Of a stretch of 34,280 nucleotides of DNA, positions 1-9,766 are shown piece by piece. Source of the stretch: Pseudomonadota bacterium (GTDB lineage: Bacteria > Pseudomonadota > Alphaproteobacteria > Acetobacterales > Acetobacteraceae); assembly GCA_021780935.1 (NCBI GenBank), contig JAJXXT010000136.1:1-34280 (forward strand). Direction: 5' to 3'. The notes beneath the pieces were generated by a model. That model worked only from the letters and a program-made list of their open reading frames with translations, had not been told where the DNA came from and searched no databases. A program made the translations under genes and the position numbers. Numbering within the stretch: position 1 is the stretch's first letter; each line of letters begins with the position of its first letter.

Positions 1-1636
<1,636 letters not shown>

Positions 1637-1688
1637 CGGGGACTTTCGGCCAGAGTTTGGGCGGGACGGGCGGACGGGAGCGCCGAGG

Positions 1689-2534
1689 TCAGCCGATTTC
1701 GCGGCCGACGACACGCTCGATCTCCGCCCGGACCAGCCGCTCGACGATGCGCGGCAGGTTCTCGTCGAGCCATGCCTTCAGCAGGCCACGGATCTCCTCG
1801 CGCACCAGGTCCTCGATGGTCGGACCACCGCGGATGACCGGCACGTTCTGGGTGCCGGCGAGGCGACGCACGAGTTCGCCCATGGAGGCCGCGGCGGCGG
1901 CGGCGGCGGCGGGCGCGACGAGACTTGACGGCTTCGCCTCGGGGCTCGGCGGCTTCGCCTCCGGGCTCGGCGTTTCGATGCGGGCACCGGAATCCCGAAC
2001 GAACGGTTCTCGCGGGAAAGGCATGGCCATGACCGGCTTGACACTGGCCGGCTCGGGGATGGCGGGCTGAACCATGACCGGCTCGGGGATGCCCGGCTCG
2101 GGAAGGACCGGCTTGGGGATGCTCGGCTCGGGGATGACCGGCTGGGGGACGCCCGGCTCGGGAATGATGGCCTCGGGGACCGAGAGCGGCGTGATGCGTA
2201 CCGGCTCCGGTGCCGGTTCCGGCCGCGGTTCCGGCATCGGCGGCACGGACGTCGCGAGAGGCGGCACCTTCATGGCGATCGGCAACGTCGCCGCCGCGTC
2301 CGCATCCGGCGGCGGGGCAACGCGCATGGCCGGCGTGAGGTCCAGCACGCTCCCGCCAATCCCCGTCGGAATCTCAGTCGGGATAGCGGTTGCGGGCGCG
2401 GCCGCAGGATCGGCGGTGGCCGCGGCGCGCGGCTCCTCCTCGTTCAGGATGCGGCGGATGGAGGCAAGGATGTCCTCCATCGAGGGATCACCACCCTGTT
2501 CCGGCGTCGGCGGGTTGTGGGCCGAGCCGCTCAT
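1689..2534 (-). CDS. popZ: PopZ-like cell-pole organising protein (DUF2497)
   Basis: 281 residues. The N-terminus carries the family helix [18 protein letters not shown] (about residues 17-34). The C-terminus carries the conserved helical block beginning [20 protein letters not shown] and ending [11 protein letters not shown]. Between them is a long, low-complexity Pro/Ala/Glu-rich linker with degenerate repeats of the type IPEPxxPxPV. In Caulobacter, PopZ forms a polar matrix through the C-terminal helices, while the N-terminal helix recruits partners across a disordered Pro-rich spacer; the layout here is the same. I chose the ATG at 2534 because it overlaps the tolC stop as ATGA, which implies translational coupling; a longer frame starts at 2576 inside tolC. 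Family assignment is firm; pole-organising function is by homology. Confidence 0.85.
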   Translation of the reverse strand: MSGSAHNPPTPEQGGDPSMEDILASIRRILNEEEPRAAATADPAAAPATAIPTEIPTGIGGSVLDLTPAMRVAPPPDADAAATLPIAMKVPPLATSVPPMPEPRPEPAPEPVRITPLSVPEAIIPEPGVPQPVIPEPSIPKPVLPEPGIPEPVMVQPAIPEPASVKPVMAMPFPREPFVRDSGARIETPSPEAKPPSPEAKPSSLVAPAAAAAAAASMGELVRRLAGTQNVPVIRGGPTIEDLVREEIRGLLKAWLDENLPRIVERLVRAEIERVVGREIG

Positions 2535-4024
2535 CGCCCGGGCTGATGTGTCGCCGCGTCCGCGGTGCCGATCCACTTGTTCCGCACCGCGTTGTAATAG
2601 GCGGTGTCGTTGTAGATCGGCACGGGCAGGCCGAGGTCACGCGCGGTCAGGCGGCCCACCGCCTGGGCCAGCGAATACGAGGCATTCACCAGCGTCGCCA
2701 AGTTCTGCACTAGCGTCACCCGTGAGTTCAGCAGGGTCTGTTCCGCATTCAGAACATCGAGCGTGGTGCGGCTGCCCACGATCGCCTCGCGCTGCACGCC
2801 CTCGAGCGCCACCTCGTTCGCCGCGATCTGCTGGCGGGTCGAGGCGATGGTGGCCTTGGCACCGATATAGGCGTTCCAGGCGCTGGCCGCCTGCTCGGCC
2901 GCCGTGCGCTTGCTGTCGTCGATCGACTTCAGCGCCTGCTGGATGAGCTGGCGGGCCTGTCGGATGGCCGCGTATTCCGCCCCACCCTGGTAGATCGGCA
3001 TGCTGAACTGCACCAGGATCTCGGCGAGATTGGTGGTGAGGTTCTGCTGTTGCGTGTCCTCGTTATGCGCGATCTGGCCCTGCAGCGAGAGGTTCGGCAT
3101 CAGCTTGGAATAGGCGATGTCGAAATTGTCCTTGGCCTCGGCGGCCTGGAACAGCGCCTGGATCACCGCCGGGTTGTTGGCGGTCGCCATCGCCACCGCG
3201 GCCGGCTGGGAGGTCGCGACCGGCAGCAGCGGCTGCGGCGGCACCAGGTTGGGCGCCGGCGCCGCGCCGACATACTGGCGGAATGTCGCGTCCGCGATCT
3301 TGAGGTTGGCCTGCGCGGTTTCGCGGCTGGCCGAGGCGCCGGCCAGCGCCGCCTGCGCCTGGGCGACGTCGGTGCGGGTGATTTCGCCCACGGTGAAGCG
3401 GTCGTTGGTGGCCTGCAGCTGCTTGGCCAGCACCTGCTCGTTGTTGATGGCGAGTTCCAGCACCTGGTTCGCCTGGATCACCCCGACATAGGCCGAAACG
3501 GTGTTGCCGAGCACCTGCTCCTCGGCGCCGATCAGGGCGGCGCGCTGCGCCATCACCAGGTTCTTGGCGTGCTGCACGCTCGCGACCGTGTTGCCACCGT
3601 TGTAAAGCGGCTGGGTGACGGTCAGCGACTCGGAGTTGGAGCCGCGGGTGCCAAAGCTGGTGACATTGTACGGCGGCGGCGGCGAGGTGAAGTGATCGAT
3701 CGTGCCGGCCTGGATATAGCCGGCATTGGCGCTGATCGAGACCTGCGGGCGCCAGCCCGCCAGCGCCGCCGGCACGTTCTCATCCGCCGCACGCAGCGCC
3801 GCGCGCTGGGCCTGCAGCGAGGGGTTGGTGAGGTAGGCCATCGCCAGCGCCTGGTCGAGCGTCGCCGGCATCGCGGGCAGAGCGGTGCCGGAAACAGGCG
3901 CGCCGGGAATGGGCGCGACCGGCCGCGATGCGACCGGCGCGGTCTGCGCGGCTGCCGCGATCGGCAGCGCCGCGGTGACGGTGGCGACGCCGAGAATGGC
4001 GGCGGTGAGGAGGATGCGGGTCAT
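2531..4024 (-). CDS. tolC: TolC-family outer membrane efflux protein
   Basis: 497 residues. A Sec signal peptide (MTRILLTAAILGVATVTAALPIAAAAQ) precedes a short Pro-rich stretch and then two repeats of the outer-membrane-factor fold. The first repeat starts ATLDQALAMAYLTNPSLQAQ, and helical segments such as VGEITRTDVAQAQAALAGA and VGSRTTLDVLNAEQTLLNSR fit the TolC/OEP coiled-coil barrel. The protein forms a trimeric exit duct for type I secretion or RND/MFS efflux; no partner pump is in the window. The SD-like GGAG lies about 10 nt before the ATG. The 178 bp upstream, before the pcm stop, contain a 13-bp tandem repeat. Its stop overlaps the popZ start. Confidence 0.93.
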   Translation of the reverse strand: MTRILLTAAILGVATVTAALPIAAAAQTAPVASRPVAPIPGAPVSGTALPAMPATLDQALAMAYLTNPSLQAQRAALRAADENVPAALAGWRPQVSISANAGYIQAGTIDHFTSPPPPYNVTSFGTRGSNSESLTVTQPLYNGGNTVASVQHAKNLVMAQRAALIGAEEQVLGNTVSAYVGVIQANQVLELAINNEQVLAKQLQATNDRFTVGEITRTDVAQAQAALAGASASRETAQANLKIADATFRQYVGAAPAPNLVPPQPLLPVATSQPAAVAMATANNPAVIQALFQAAEAKDNFDIAYSKLMPNLSLQGQIAHNEDTQQQNLTTNLAEILVQFSMPIYQGGAEYAAIRQARQLIQQALKSIDDSKRTAAEQAASAWNAYIGAKATIASTRQQIAANEVALEGVQREAIVGSRTTLDVLNAEQTLLNSRVTLVQNLATLVNASYSLAQAVGRLTARDLGLPVPIYNDTAYYNAVRNKWIGTADAATHQPGR

Positions 4025-4032
4025 TCAACGCT

Positions 4033-4068
4033 CCGGAAAAGCGGGCCGGAAAAGCGGGCCGGGAAAAG
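4033..4068. repeat. 13-bp tandem repeat between pcm and tolC
   Basis: The unit CCGGAAAAGCGGG occurs at 4033-4045 and 4046-4058, followed by a degenerate partial copy to 4068. It lies in the untranslated leader directly upstream of tolC. The rest of 4025-4202 is GC-rich and shows no convincing gene. The effect is unknown; it may be simple slippage. Confidence 0.6.
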
Positions 4069-4202
4069 AAGGATGATGCGGCCCGGCGGGCGCCGGACGC
4101 AAGCCTGTCGCGCGGGCCGCAGCCCTGCACCGGCGCATGCCCCGCCTCGGGCGAGCAGCCCGCGTCGGGCGCGGGCCGTTGGGCGGGCGGGCCGCCGCAT
4201 CG

Positions 4203-4940
4203 TCAGAACACGAAGCTGGGTGGCGCGGCGAGCCCTGGCAGGCAGGCGGTGAAGGCATCGAACAGCGGCACCAGCGCGAGGCCGGCTGGCGTGAGTTCGC
4301 CGATCACCGCCTGGCCGACACCGAAGCCCGAGCGGCGGATGCCGTAGAGACGGCCGCCGGCGGCACCGCCGCGCGGCGCGAGCCGGGCGGCGATCGTATC
4401 GGGCAGTACCTCGAACCCGCCCTCGATGAGGATGGCCTCGAACGGGCCCTGCGGCGGGTTTGCTGGCCCCGCCTCAACCGCGGTCACGCTGGCGCCGACC
4501 TCCGCCAGGGCGAGGCGGGCACGGGCGCAGAGCGCGGGATCGTCCTCCGCCGCGGTGACGCTGAAGCCGCAGCGAGCCAGCACCGCCGCGCCGTAGCCGG
4601 TGCCGGCGCCGAGCACCAGCGCATGGCCACCCTCGCTGCGGTCGAGCATCGCCTGCACCAGGCGCGCCAGTGTCATCGGTGCCAGCATCACGCGGCCACT
4701 CCCGCCCTGGCCAACCCTACCCTGGCCAACGCCCAGCGGCACGTCCTCGTCGGCGTAGGCGAGCACCGCGGCGCTCGGCGGCAGGAACCGCTCCCGTGGC
4801 AGCTCGCGCAGCGCCGCGATCAGCCGCGGGTCGGTGACGCGGTTCGGCCGCACCTGGCCGTCCACCATCAACTGGCGGGCGATCGCATACGATGGGGGCG
4901 CCGATGAAGCCGGCGCGGCGGTGACATCCGGTGACTGCAT
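4203..4940 (-). CDS. pcm: Protein-L-isoaspartate O-methyltransferase family protein
   Basis: 245 residues. PCMT-type SAM-dependent methyltransferase that in characterised members methylates isoaspartyl residues in damaged proteins. Visible features are the N-terminal YAIARQLMVDGQVRPNRV, the block MLAPMTLARLVQAMLDRS (equivalent to the PCMT substrate-loop region) and SAM motif I, HALVLGAGTGYGAAVLARCG, followed by an acidic residue in VTAAEDDP. Around residues 70-80 a Gly-rich insertion (GVGQGRVGQGG) is encoded by a 15-bp direct repeat (4705-4715 and 4720-4730) and probably arose by slippage. It is the first gene of the pcm-tolC-popZ-valS group, a neighbourhood I recall as common in Rhodospirillales. 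Alphaproteobacterial members of this family often lack proof of isoaspartyl activity, so substrate is inferred. Confidence 0.88.
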   Translation of the reverse strand: MQSPDVTAAPASSAPPSYAIARQLMVDGQVRPNRVTDPRLIAALRELPRERFLPPSAAVLAYADEDVPLGVGQGRVGQGGSGRVMLAPMTLARLVQAMLDRSEGGHALVLGAGTGYGAAVLARCGFSVTAAEDDPALCARARLALAEVGASVTAVEAGPANPPQGPFEAILIEGGFEVLPDTIAARLAPRGGAAGGRLYGIRRSGFGVGQAVIGELTPAGLALVPLFDAFTACLPGLAAPPSFVF

Positions 4941-4948
4941 GGTGCGAG

Positions 4949-4977
4949 GTTATAGGCAGGGCATTGCTGCGCCGCAA
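4949..4977 (-). promoter_or_regulatory. Sigma-70-type promoter of pcm
   Basis: On the minus strand TTGCGG (4977-4972) is followed by a 17-bp spacer and TATAAC (4954-4949). A start site about 7 nt downstream would fall near 4942, within 2-3 nt of the pcm ATG at 4940. The transcript would then be leaderless or nearly so. There is no SD sequence before the ATG. Confidence 0.6.
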
Positions 4978-5101
4978 ACGCTCCGCTCCGAACCAGGGGA
5001 AGCGGGCGCCGCGGCGATCGAGCTCGGGATCGCGGCGGTGCAGCCGGTCTGGACCGGCGAGGTCGCCGGTGGCGCATGCGGCGTTGCCCGCCGGCGCGGC
5101 C

Positions 5102-5131
5102 TTGACCCCGGGCATGCGCTTACGGGATAAG
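5102..5131 (+). promoter_or_regulatory. Probable promoter of tRNA-Cys
   Basis: TTGACC at 5102-5107, an 18-bp spacer, then GATAAG at 5126-5131, ending 12 bp before the mature tRNA 5' end. The boxes are good matches to sigma-70 consensus. Confidence 0.5.
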
Positions 5132-5143
5132 CCGCGCCGGTCC

Positions 5144-5217
5144 GGTCCGGTGGCAGAGTGGTGATGCAGCGGACTGCAAATCCGCGAATGTGGGTTCGAT
5201 TCCCGCCCGGACCTCCA
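5144..5217 (+). tRNA. tRNA-Cys (anticodon GCA)
   Basis: Cloverleaf by eye: acceptor GGTCCGG pairs with CCGGACC (5207-5213), discriminator T, encoded CCA at 5215-5217. The D-arm is GCAG...GCAG, the anticodon loop CTGCAAA sits in a GCGGA/TCCGC stem with GCA at 5176-5178, and the T-arm loop is TTCGATT. The next gene, tetR, starts 173 bp downstream; that gap shows no other gene. Confidence 0.97.
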
Positions 5218-5375
5218 AACCCCTCCCCGCCGGCAGACCCTTCCGCACCGGACCCTCGGGGCTGGCTCTGCACAAGCCCGGCCGCGGCCCGGCCCTTGCC
5301 CCATGGTCGCTCTCGGCCCGGCGCGGGTCGCCGGGACGCGAAGGAGAGAAGACGCGACAGGCGGTTCCCGCTGAT

Positions 5376-5394
5376 GTAAAGCTGTCTCACATGC
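5376..5394 (+). promoter_or_regulatory. Putative TetR operator at the tetR start
   Basis: Pattern GTAAA-N2-TGTCT-Y-ACAT-N-C, identical in pattern to the site at 6089-6107 before the DUF2852 gene. It overlaps the ATG of the TetR-type regulator (5391), as expected for autoregulation. Confidence 0.5.
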
Positions 5395-6035
5395 GTTGGG
5401 ACACCGACAACGGCACCGAGCGGCGCGGCTACCACCACGGCAATCTGCGCGAGGCCCTGATCGAGGCGGCGCTGGCGCTGATCGGCGCCAAGGGTGCGGC
5501 CGGCTTCACCATCGCCGAGGCGGCACGCCGCGCCGGCGTCTCCCCGGGCGCGCCCTACCGGCATTTCCGCGACGGCGACGCGCTGCTGGCGGAGGTGGCG
5601 GCGCGCGGCTTCACCATGCTCGCCTCGGCGCTGGCCGGCGCGTGGAACGGCGGCCGGCCGGACAAGCTGCGCGCCTTCGAGGCGATGGGCCGCGCCTATC
5701 TCGCCTTTGCGCGCGGCCGGCCGGAGCATTACGCCGCGATGTTCGACACGCGGCTTGCCAACTCCGACCATCCCGGCCTGGCGACGGCACGTGACAACGC
5801 GTTCGCGGTGCTGCGCGATGCCGCGGAGGTGCTGGTGGCGGAGCTGCAACCGCGTCCGCCGGCGCTGATGGTCGCGCTGCATGTGTGGTCGATGACGCAC
5901 GGCATCGCCAGCCTGTTCGGCCGCGCGGAGGCCGGCAAGCGGCCGTTGCCGATGCCGGCCGAGGACCTGATGGAGGCCGGTATCCTGCTGTATTTACAAG
6001 GTCTTGGCTTCGCGGGCGGCGCCGCTTCGCGGTAA
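5391..6035 (+). CDS. TetR/AcrR-family transcriptional regulator
   Basis: 214 residues. The N-terminal TetR DNA-binding domain is clear: GNLREALIEAALALIGAKGA, then the helix-turn-helix FTIAEAARRAGVSPGAPYRH and FRDGDALLAEVA (about residues 15-70). The C-terminal ligand and dimerisation domain looks like the WHG-type (TetR_C_33) group, with WSMTHGIASLFGRAE near the end. The ATG at 5391 is the only start just before the conserved domain. It has no SD and overlaps a putative operator, so the mRNA may be leaderless; the frame upstream (from 5190) runs back through the tRNA-Cys and is not coding. The downstream DUF2852 gene carries the same operator pattern, so this regulator probably controls itself and that gene. 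Ligand unknown. Confidence 0.9.
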   Translation: MRWDTDNGTERRGYHHGNLREALIEAALALIGAKGAAGFTIAEAARRAGVSPGAPYRHFRDGDALLAEVAARGFTMLASALAGAWNGGRPDKLRAFEAMGRAYLAFARGRPEHYAAMFDTRLANSDHPGLATARDNAFAVLRDAAEVLVAELQPRPPALMVALHVWSMTHGIASLFGRAEAGKRPLPMPAEDLMEAGILLYLQGLGFAGGAASR

Positions 6036-6061
6036 CTTACGGCGGCGTTACGCGAATCTCC

Positions 6062-6110
6062 TTGACTTGGGCAGGGGGCCTCCCCAAAGTAAATGTGTCT
6101 TACATTCACT
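6062..6110 (+). promoter_or_regulatory. Promoter with 23-bp palindromic TetR-type operator
   Basis: A good -35, TTGACT (6062-6067), is followed 17 bp later by a weak -10 (CAAAGT, 6085-6090). The segment 6088-6110 is a palindrome with 9-bp arms, AGTAAATGT and ACATTCACT, one mismatch and a 5-bp centre. Its core matches the site over the tetR start. The operator covers the end of the -10 and the start site, fitting repression. Confidence 0.6.
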
Positions 6111-6132
6111 GCCCACACTCACTGGAGGCATC

Positions 6133-6678
6133 ATGTCCGGCTACGCCGCCAACGGTCCCGGTTTCGGGGCCGGCCCGAACGGGCCACAGGGCTACAGGGC
6201 CGGCCCCTACGGGCCACAGGGCTGGAACGGGGGCCCGCCGCCGTACGGCTGGGCGCCACCCGGCTGGCATTACCGCGGGCCGAACCGCCTGCTCGCGATC
6301 GCGCTCACCATCCTTGGCTTCATGATCTGGTGGCCGATCGGCCTCGCCGTTTTCGCTTTCACCATCGGGAGACGCTGCATGCGACGTTCGTTCTTTCGCA
6401 ACACCCGCGAGGGATTCCAGCAGGACTGGAACGAGCACGGCATGGCCGCGAAATTCGCCGGCTGGCAGGGATTCTGCGGCCAGCAGCCGAACAGCAGCGG
6501 CAACCACGCCTTCGACGAATACCGCGCCGAGACGCTGCGCCGGCTGGAGGAGGAGCAGAAGGAGTTCGCGAGCTTCCTCGACCGGCTGCGCTTCGCCAAG
6601 GACAAGGCGGAGTTCGACGCCTTCATGACTGAGCGTCGCCGTGGCGCCGAGACGCCGCCGGACGCCCATCCGGCCTGA
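6133..6678 (+). CDS. DUF2852 membrane protein
   Basis: 181 residues. A Gly/Pro/Tyr-rich N-terminus (about residues 1-55) includes two near-identical repeats encoded by a 15-bp duplication (6179-6193 and 6209-6223). One strong membrane segment follows (LLAIALTILGFMIWWPIGLA, residues ~55-80). The cytoplasmic tail is helical with the family block GNHAFDEYRAETLRRLEEEQ, then FASFLDRLRFAKDKAEFDAFM and the closing ERRR. This matches the DUF2852 family of alphaproteobacteria, whose function is unknown. GGAGG at 6124-6128 supports the ATG. The gene lies 97 bp after the TetR gene behind a matching operator, so it is the probable regulatory target. Confidence 0.88.
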   Translation: MSGYAANGPGFGAGPNGPQGYRAGPYGPQGWNGGPPPYGWAPPGWHYRGPNRLLAIALTILGFMIWWPIGLAVFAFTIGRRCMRRSFFRNTREGFQQDWNEHGMAAKFAGWQGFCGQQPNSSGNHAFDEYRAETLRRLEEEQKEFASFLDRLRFAKDKAEFDAFMTERRRGAETPPDAHPA

Positions 6679-6721
6679 CCCCAATCAGGCCATCCCGGGC
6701 CGCTCGCCGAGACGGCCTGGC

Positions 6722-6784
6722 GAAACGCCCCGATGCGCCACGGCGCGACGCCCTGATACGCCATGCGTGTCGGGGCGTTTCTTT
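6722..6784. terminator. Bidirectional rho-independent terminator
   Basis: Perfect 12-bp inverted repeat GAAACGCCCCGA (6722-6733) and TCGGGGCGTTTC (6770-6781) with a 36-nt loop that can form a further stem. A T run follows on plus, and A residues flank the 5' arm for the minus strand. It lies between convergent DUF2852 and caspase genes and can serve both. Confidence 0.75.
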
Positions 6785-6791
6785 GCCGGTG

Positions 6792-9752
6792 CTACGGCGC
6801 GGCGGGCTCGACCCTGGCGACGGGGAAGGAGCGCAGGTCGGTCTGTGCCGCGCGGAACACCGCGTCCTGCCGATGCCCGCGCTGGCGCGCCAGTTCGCCC
6901 ACGCGCCGGGAGACGTATTCGCCGAGCGAGAGCGCGCCGATATCGCCCCCGGCATCCGCCCCCGCCCGGCCGCGCAGCGCCTCGCGCACCGCATAGACGA
7001 ACACGCCGTTGTGGTTGTCGTAGCTGTCGAGCGCCTCCTGCACCGAGGTCGAGGCGGTGAGCAGGTAGCGCCCGGTCTCGTGGCCGAGATTGGCGAGGTT
7101 GTTCAGCGTCAGTTCGCCGGAATGGCAGGTATCGACGAACAGCAGCGCGTCGCGTGCCCGGATGCCGGCGAGGGCCGCCACCAGCGTGCTCTCGCCGATC
7201 GACCCCGCGGCGATGCTCTGCCAGGTGGCGATGTCGCTGAGATCGGCGGGGACCAGCAGGAAGCGGTTGGTCGCGGGGTCGCGCACGCCGTGGGTCGCGA
7301 CATAGAACAGAAACGTGTCCTGTGGGCGGACCTCGCGGGCGAGGCGGGCAAAGGCCGCGAGGATGCCGGCGCGCGTCGCCTGGCCGTCGAGCAGCAGCGT
7401 CGTGTGCACGCTCGAGAACAGCGTGCCGGCGCGGCGGTCGAACATATGCGCGAAGGTGCGCGCGTCGGCGTCGGCGAAGTGCAGCGAAAGCTTCGGGTTG
7501 GCGAAATGGTCAATGCCCACGGAAAGAATGTAGAGCCGCCCCTTCCCTGCCCCCGCCCGCGCGCCGCCAGCAGCCTTGGCCGGGCGCAGCCGCAGCGCCG
7601 TACTCTCGCCGTAGATCACCCCGCCGGCATCATATTGCCGAACCGTTACGGTATCGGTGCCGGGGTCGAGCGGGACGCTGACGGCGAAGGGCTTGCCGGC
7701 GGCGGTATGCGGCAGGCGCAGCACGTTGCGCCCGTCCACGAACACGTCGAGAGGGCCGAGCCCGCGGCCGCGATCGGCGACCGCGAGCGCGAGGTGCAGC
7801 ATCACCGCGCCGCCGGCCTCGCTGCCCGCCGGCAGCACGGAGGTGCCGGCGCCGATGGCGATGCCGCGACAGGCCTGGTCGCCGGCGACGATGCCGCGCC
7901 CCGCGCCGCCAGAAGCCGTGACGCAGGCGCCGGCGATGGTGACTTTCGGCTGCTGCGCCAGCGCCTTGGCGATGTCGCCGAGCTGTGCCAGCCGCGCCCG
8001 TGCCGGTGCGGCGTTGCCTTGCAGCCGCGCCAGCACCGCCCCCGGTGCATAGAGCGCGCGATAGGCCTGGCCGAAGCTGAGCCAGAGCGGCGCCTGGTTG
8101 GCGGCACGGTCCAGTTGCAGCCCGACGAGGTCAGCGCCACCGCGGCCGGAATCGTCGAACAGCCCCTCCGGCGTGAACATCACCCAGCGCGCGAGATCGG
8201 CATCGAGAAACACACCGCCGCGCGGGCTCAGCCGCTTCGCACCGAACCAGCGCAGCGTGCCGTCGAGCAGGGCGGCGACCAGGGTGCGGCCGTCGCCCGA
8301 CCACGCGACGGCCCAGGCCGACGCCGGCAGCGGCCGGCTCGCCAGCAGCACGCCGCGGCCGTCATAGAGACGCAGCGCCGTGTCGGTGCCAAGCACCAGC
8401 CGACGGCCATCGGGCGCCAGTGCCGCGCTGCGCGAAAAATCGCCGGGGTCGAGGGCGAGGCGGCGGCCGTTCAGCGTCGGCGCGTTGGTGTCGCGCCAGT
8501 CGGCGAGCGCCATGCCGGGAGCGGCGAGCGGCGCCGGGTGCAGCGCCGGACCCGCTCCGGCGCCGAGGCTGCGTTGCGTCGCCGAAAACACGTCGCGCCC
8601 GGCCGGCGTCGCGAAGGCCACCGTCATGCCGTCGCGGGAGAGCGCGAGCACGCCGCGCGAGGGGCGCAGGTCGGCGATCGGCGGGTGCGGGCGCCGCGTC
8701 AGCGCGAAATCGGGCGCGATGCGGCCCCAGCCCGGGTCCTCGGTGGCATAGACCGCGCCACCGCCCCGCACCGGCTCGATGTCGCGCACCGTGTCGCCGG
8801 CGGCGGCGATGTCGGTGGCGGGGCCCAGCCCATCATCCGCCCAGCTGCGGATGATGTAGCGGTGCCCGACATGCGCGTAGCCGCCGGCGAGCAGGCGCGC
8901 ACCACCGCTCGCATCTGCGGCCCACGCGACCGCGAGCAGCCCCTCGCCGGGAAGCCCCGCGGTGTCGGGGGTAAAGACATGGCGCAACCGGTTGGCCGAC
9001 AGCACCTCGACCAGCAGCCGCCCGTCAGGTGCCGGCCGGTCGGCGGTGACGGCGAGCAGCCCGCCATCCGGCGAGACCGCAAGCCCCCATGGACGCAGCC
9101 CGCCCGGCAGCCGCGCGGTCGCGGCGAGCCTTCCCGTCCGGTCGTAATGGCGCACCAGGCCGTCGGCGGCGGTGCTGTCGAGCGTGTCGCCCGGGCCGAA
9201 GGCGACGCGCCGCACCGGCCCGCCATAGTGGCGATCGGCGAAGACCGGCTTGCCGGTATGCGCACTCCACACGCGCACCCCGCCGCGCGCGAGGCCGGCC
9301 GCGAGCAGCGCGCCATCGGGCGAGACCGCGAGATCCTCGACCGGCGAGGGCAGGCCCGGCAGCCGGCCGATCATGCGCCTCGTCGCGACATCGAACAGAT
9401 AGAGGCTGAACGTGCCGTCCCAGCTGCCGCCCGTGGCACCCGCGGCAAAGACGCGCGAGCCGCCGGGGGTGATGGCGACGGCATAGACCTCGCCCTCGTG
9501 GCCGGGGCCGATGGGCAGGCGCAGCACCGCGAGCTCGCGGCCCTCGGGCAGCGACCACAGGCGCACCGTCTTGTCGTAGCTCGCGGAGGCCATCAGCGTG
9601 CCGGCGGCATCGACGCAAACGCGGGGGATCGCACCGGTATGACCACCCGCCTCGATGCGCAGGAACGGTGTCGTGGGCGGCGTTCCGGCAAGCGCGCCGC
9701 CGGCGGTGGCCAGCAACAGCAACAGAAAAGCCGGCAGGGCCGCGCGGCGCAT
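6792..9752 (-). CDS. Exported WD40-repeat caspase-family (C14) peptidase
   Basis: 986 residues. A Sec signal peptide (MRRAALPAFLLLLLATAGGALA) leads into a WD40-like beta-propeller over about residues 30-500, with blades such as TLMASASYDKTVRLWSLPEG and HEGEVYAVAITPGG. After a beta-rich linker comes the C14 caspase domain from about residue 745 (KGRLYILSVGIDHFANPKLS). The catalytic His is H821 in YVATHGVRD and the Cys is C876 in FVDTCHSGEL, 55 residues apart as in caspases and metacaspases. So the enzyme looks intact and would act in the periplasm or on the membrane surface. The ATG at 9752 is preferred over the upstream frame start at 9833, which lies inside the preceding gene; the preceding stop is only 14 bp away, so the genes are co-transcribed. 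Substrate unknown. Confidence 0.92.
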   Translation of the reverse strand: MRRAALPAFLLLLLATAGGALAGTPPTTPFLRIEAGGHTGAIPRVCVDAAGTLMASASYDKTVRLWSLPEGRELAVLRLPIGPGHEGEVYAVAITPGGSRVFAAGATGGSWDGTFSLYLFDVATRRMIGRLPGLPSPVEDLAVSPDGALLAAGLARGGVRVWSAHTGKPVFADRHYGGPVRRVAFGPGDTLDSTAADGLVRHYDRTGRLAATARLPGGLRPWGLAVSPDGGLLAVTADRPAPDGRLLVEVLSANRLRHVFTPDTAGLPGEGLLAVAWAADASGGARLLAGGYAHVGHRYIIRSWADDGLGPATDIAAAGDTVRDIEPVRGGGAVYATEDPGWGRIAPDFALTRRPHPPIADLRPSRGVLALSRDGMTVAFATPAGRDVFSATQRSLGAGAGPALHPAPLAAPGMALADWRDTNAPTLNGRRLALDPGDFSRSAALAPDGRRLVLGTDTALRLYDGRGVLLASRPLPASAWAVAWSGDGRTLVAALLDGTLRWFGAKRLSPRGGVFLDADLARWVMFTPEGLFDDSGRGGADLVGLQLDRAANQAPLWLSFGQAYRALYAPGAVLARLQGNAAPARARLAQLGDIAKALAQQPKVTIAGACVTASGGAGRGIVAGDQACRGIAIGAGTSVLPAGSEAGGAVMLHLALAVADRGRGLGPLDVFVDGRNVLRLPHTAAGKPFAVSVPLDPGTDTVTVRQYDAGGVIYGESTALRLRPAKAAGGARAGAGKGRLYILSVGIDHFANPKLSLHFADADARTFAHMFDRRAGTLFSSVHTTLLLDGQATRAGILAAFARLAREVRPQDTFLFYVATHGVRDPATNRFLLVPADLSDIATWQSIAAGSIGESTLVAALAGIRARDALLFVDTCHSGELTLNNLANLGHETGRYLLTASTSVQEALDSYDNHNGVFVYAVREALRGRAGADAGGDIGALSLGEYVSRRVGELARQRGHRQDAVFRAAQTDLRSFPVARVEPAAP

Positions 9753-9766
9753 GCCCGCTCGTCGCC

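Noticed and set aside
2074..2946. 290-residue plus frame with GSGMxGSGM repeats
   Set aside because: It is the antisense image of the Pro-rich popZ linker and the end of tolC.
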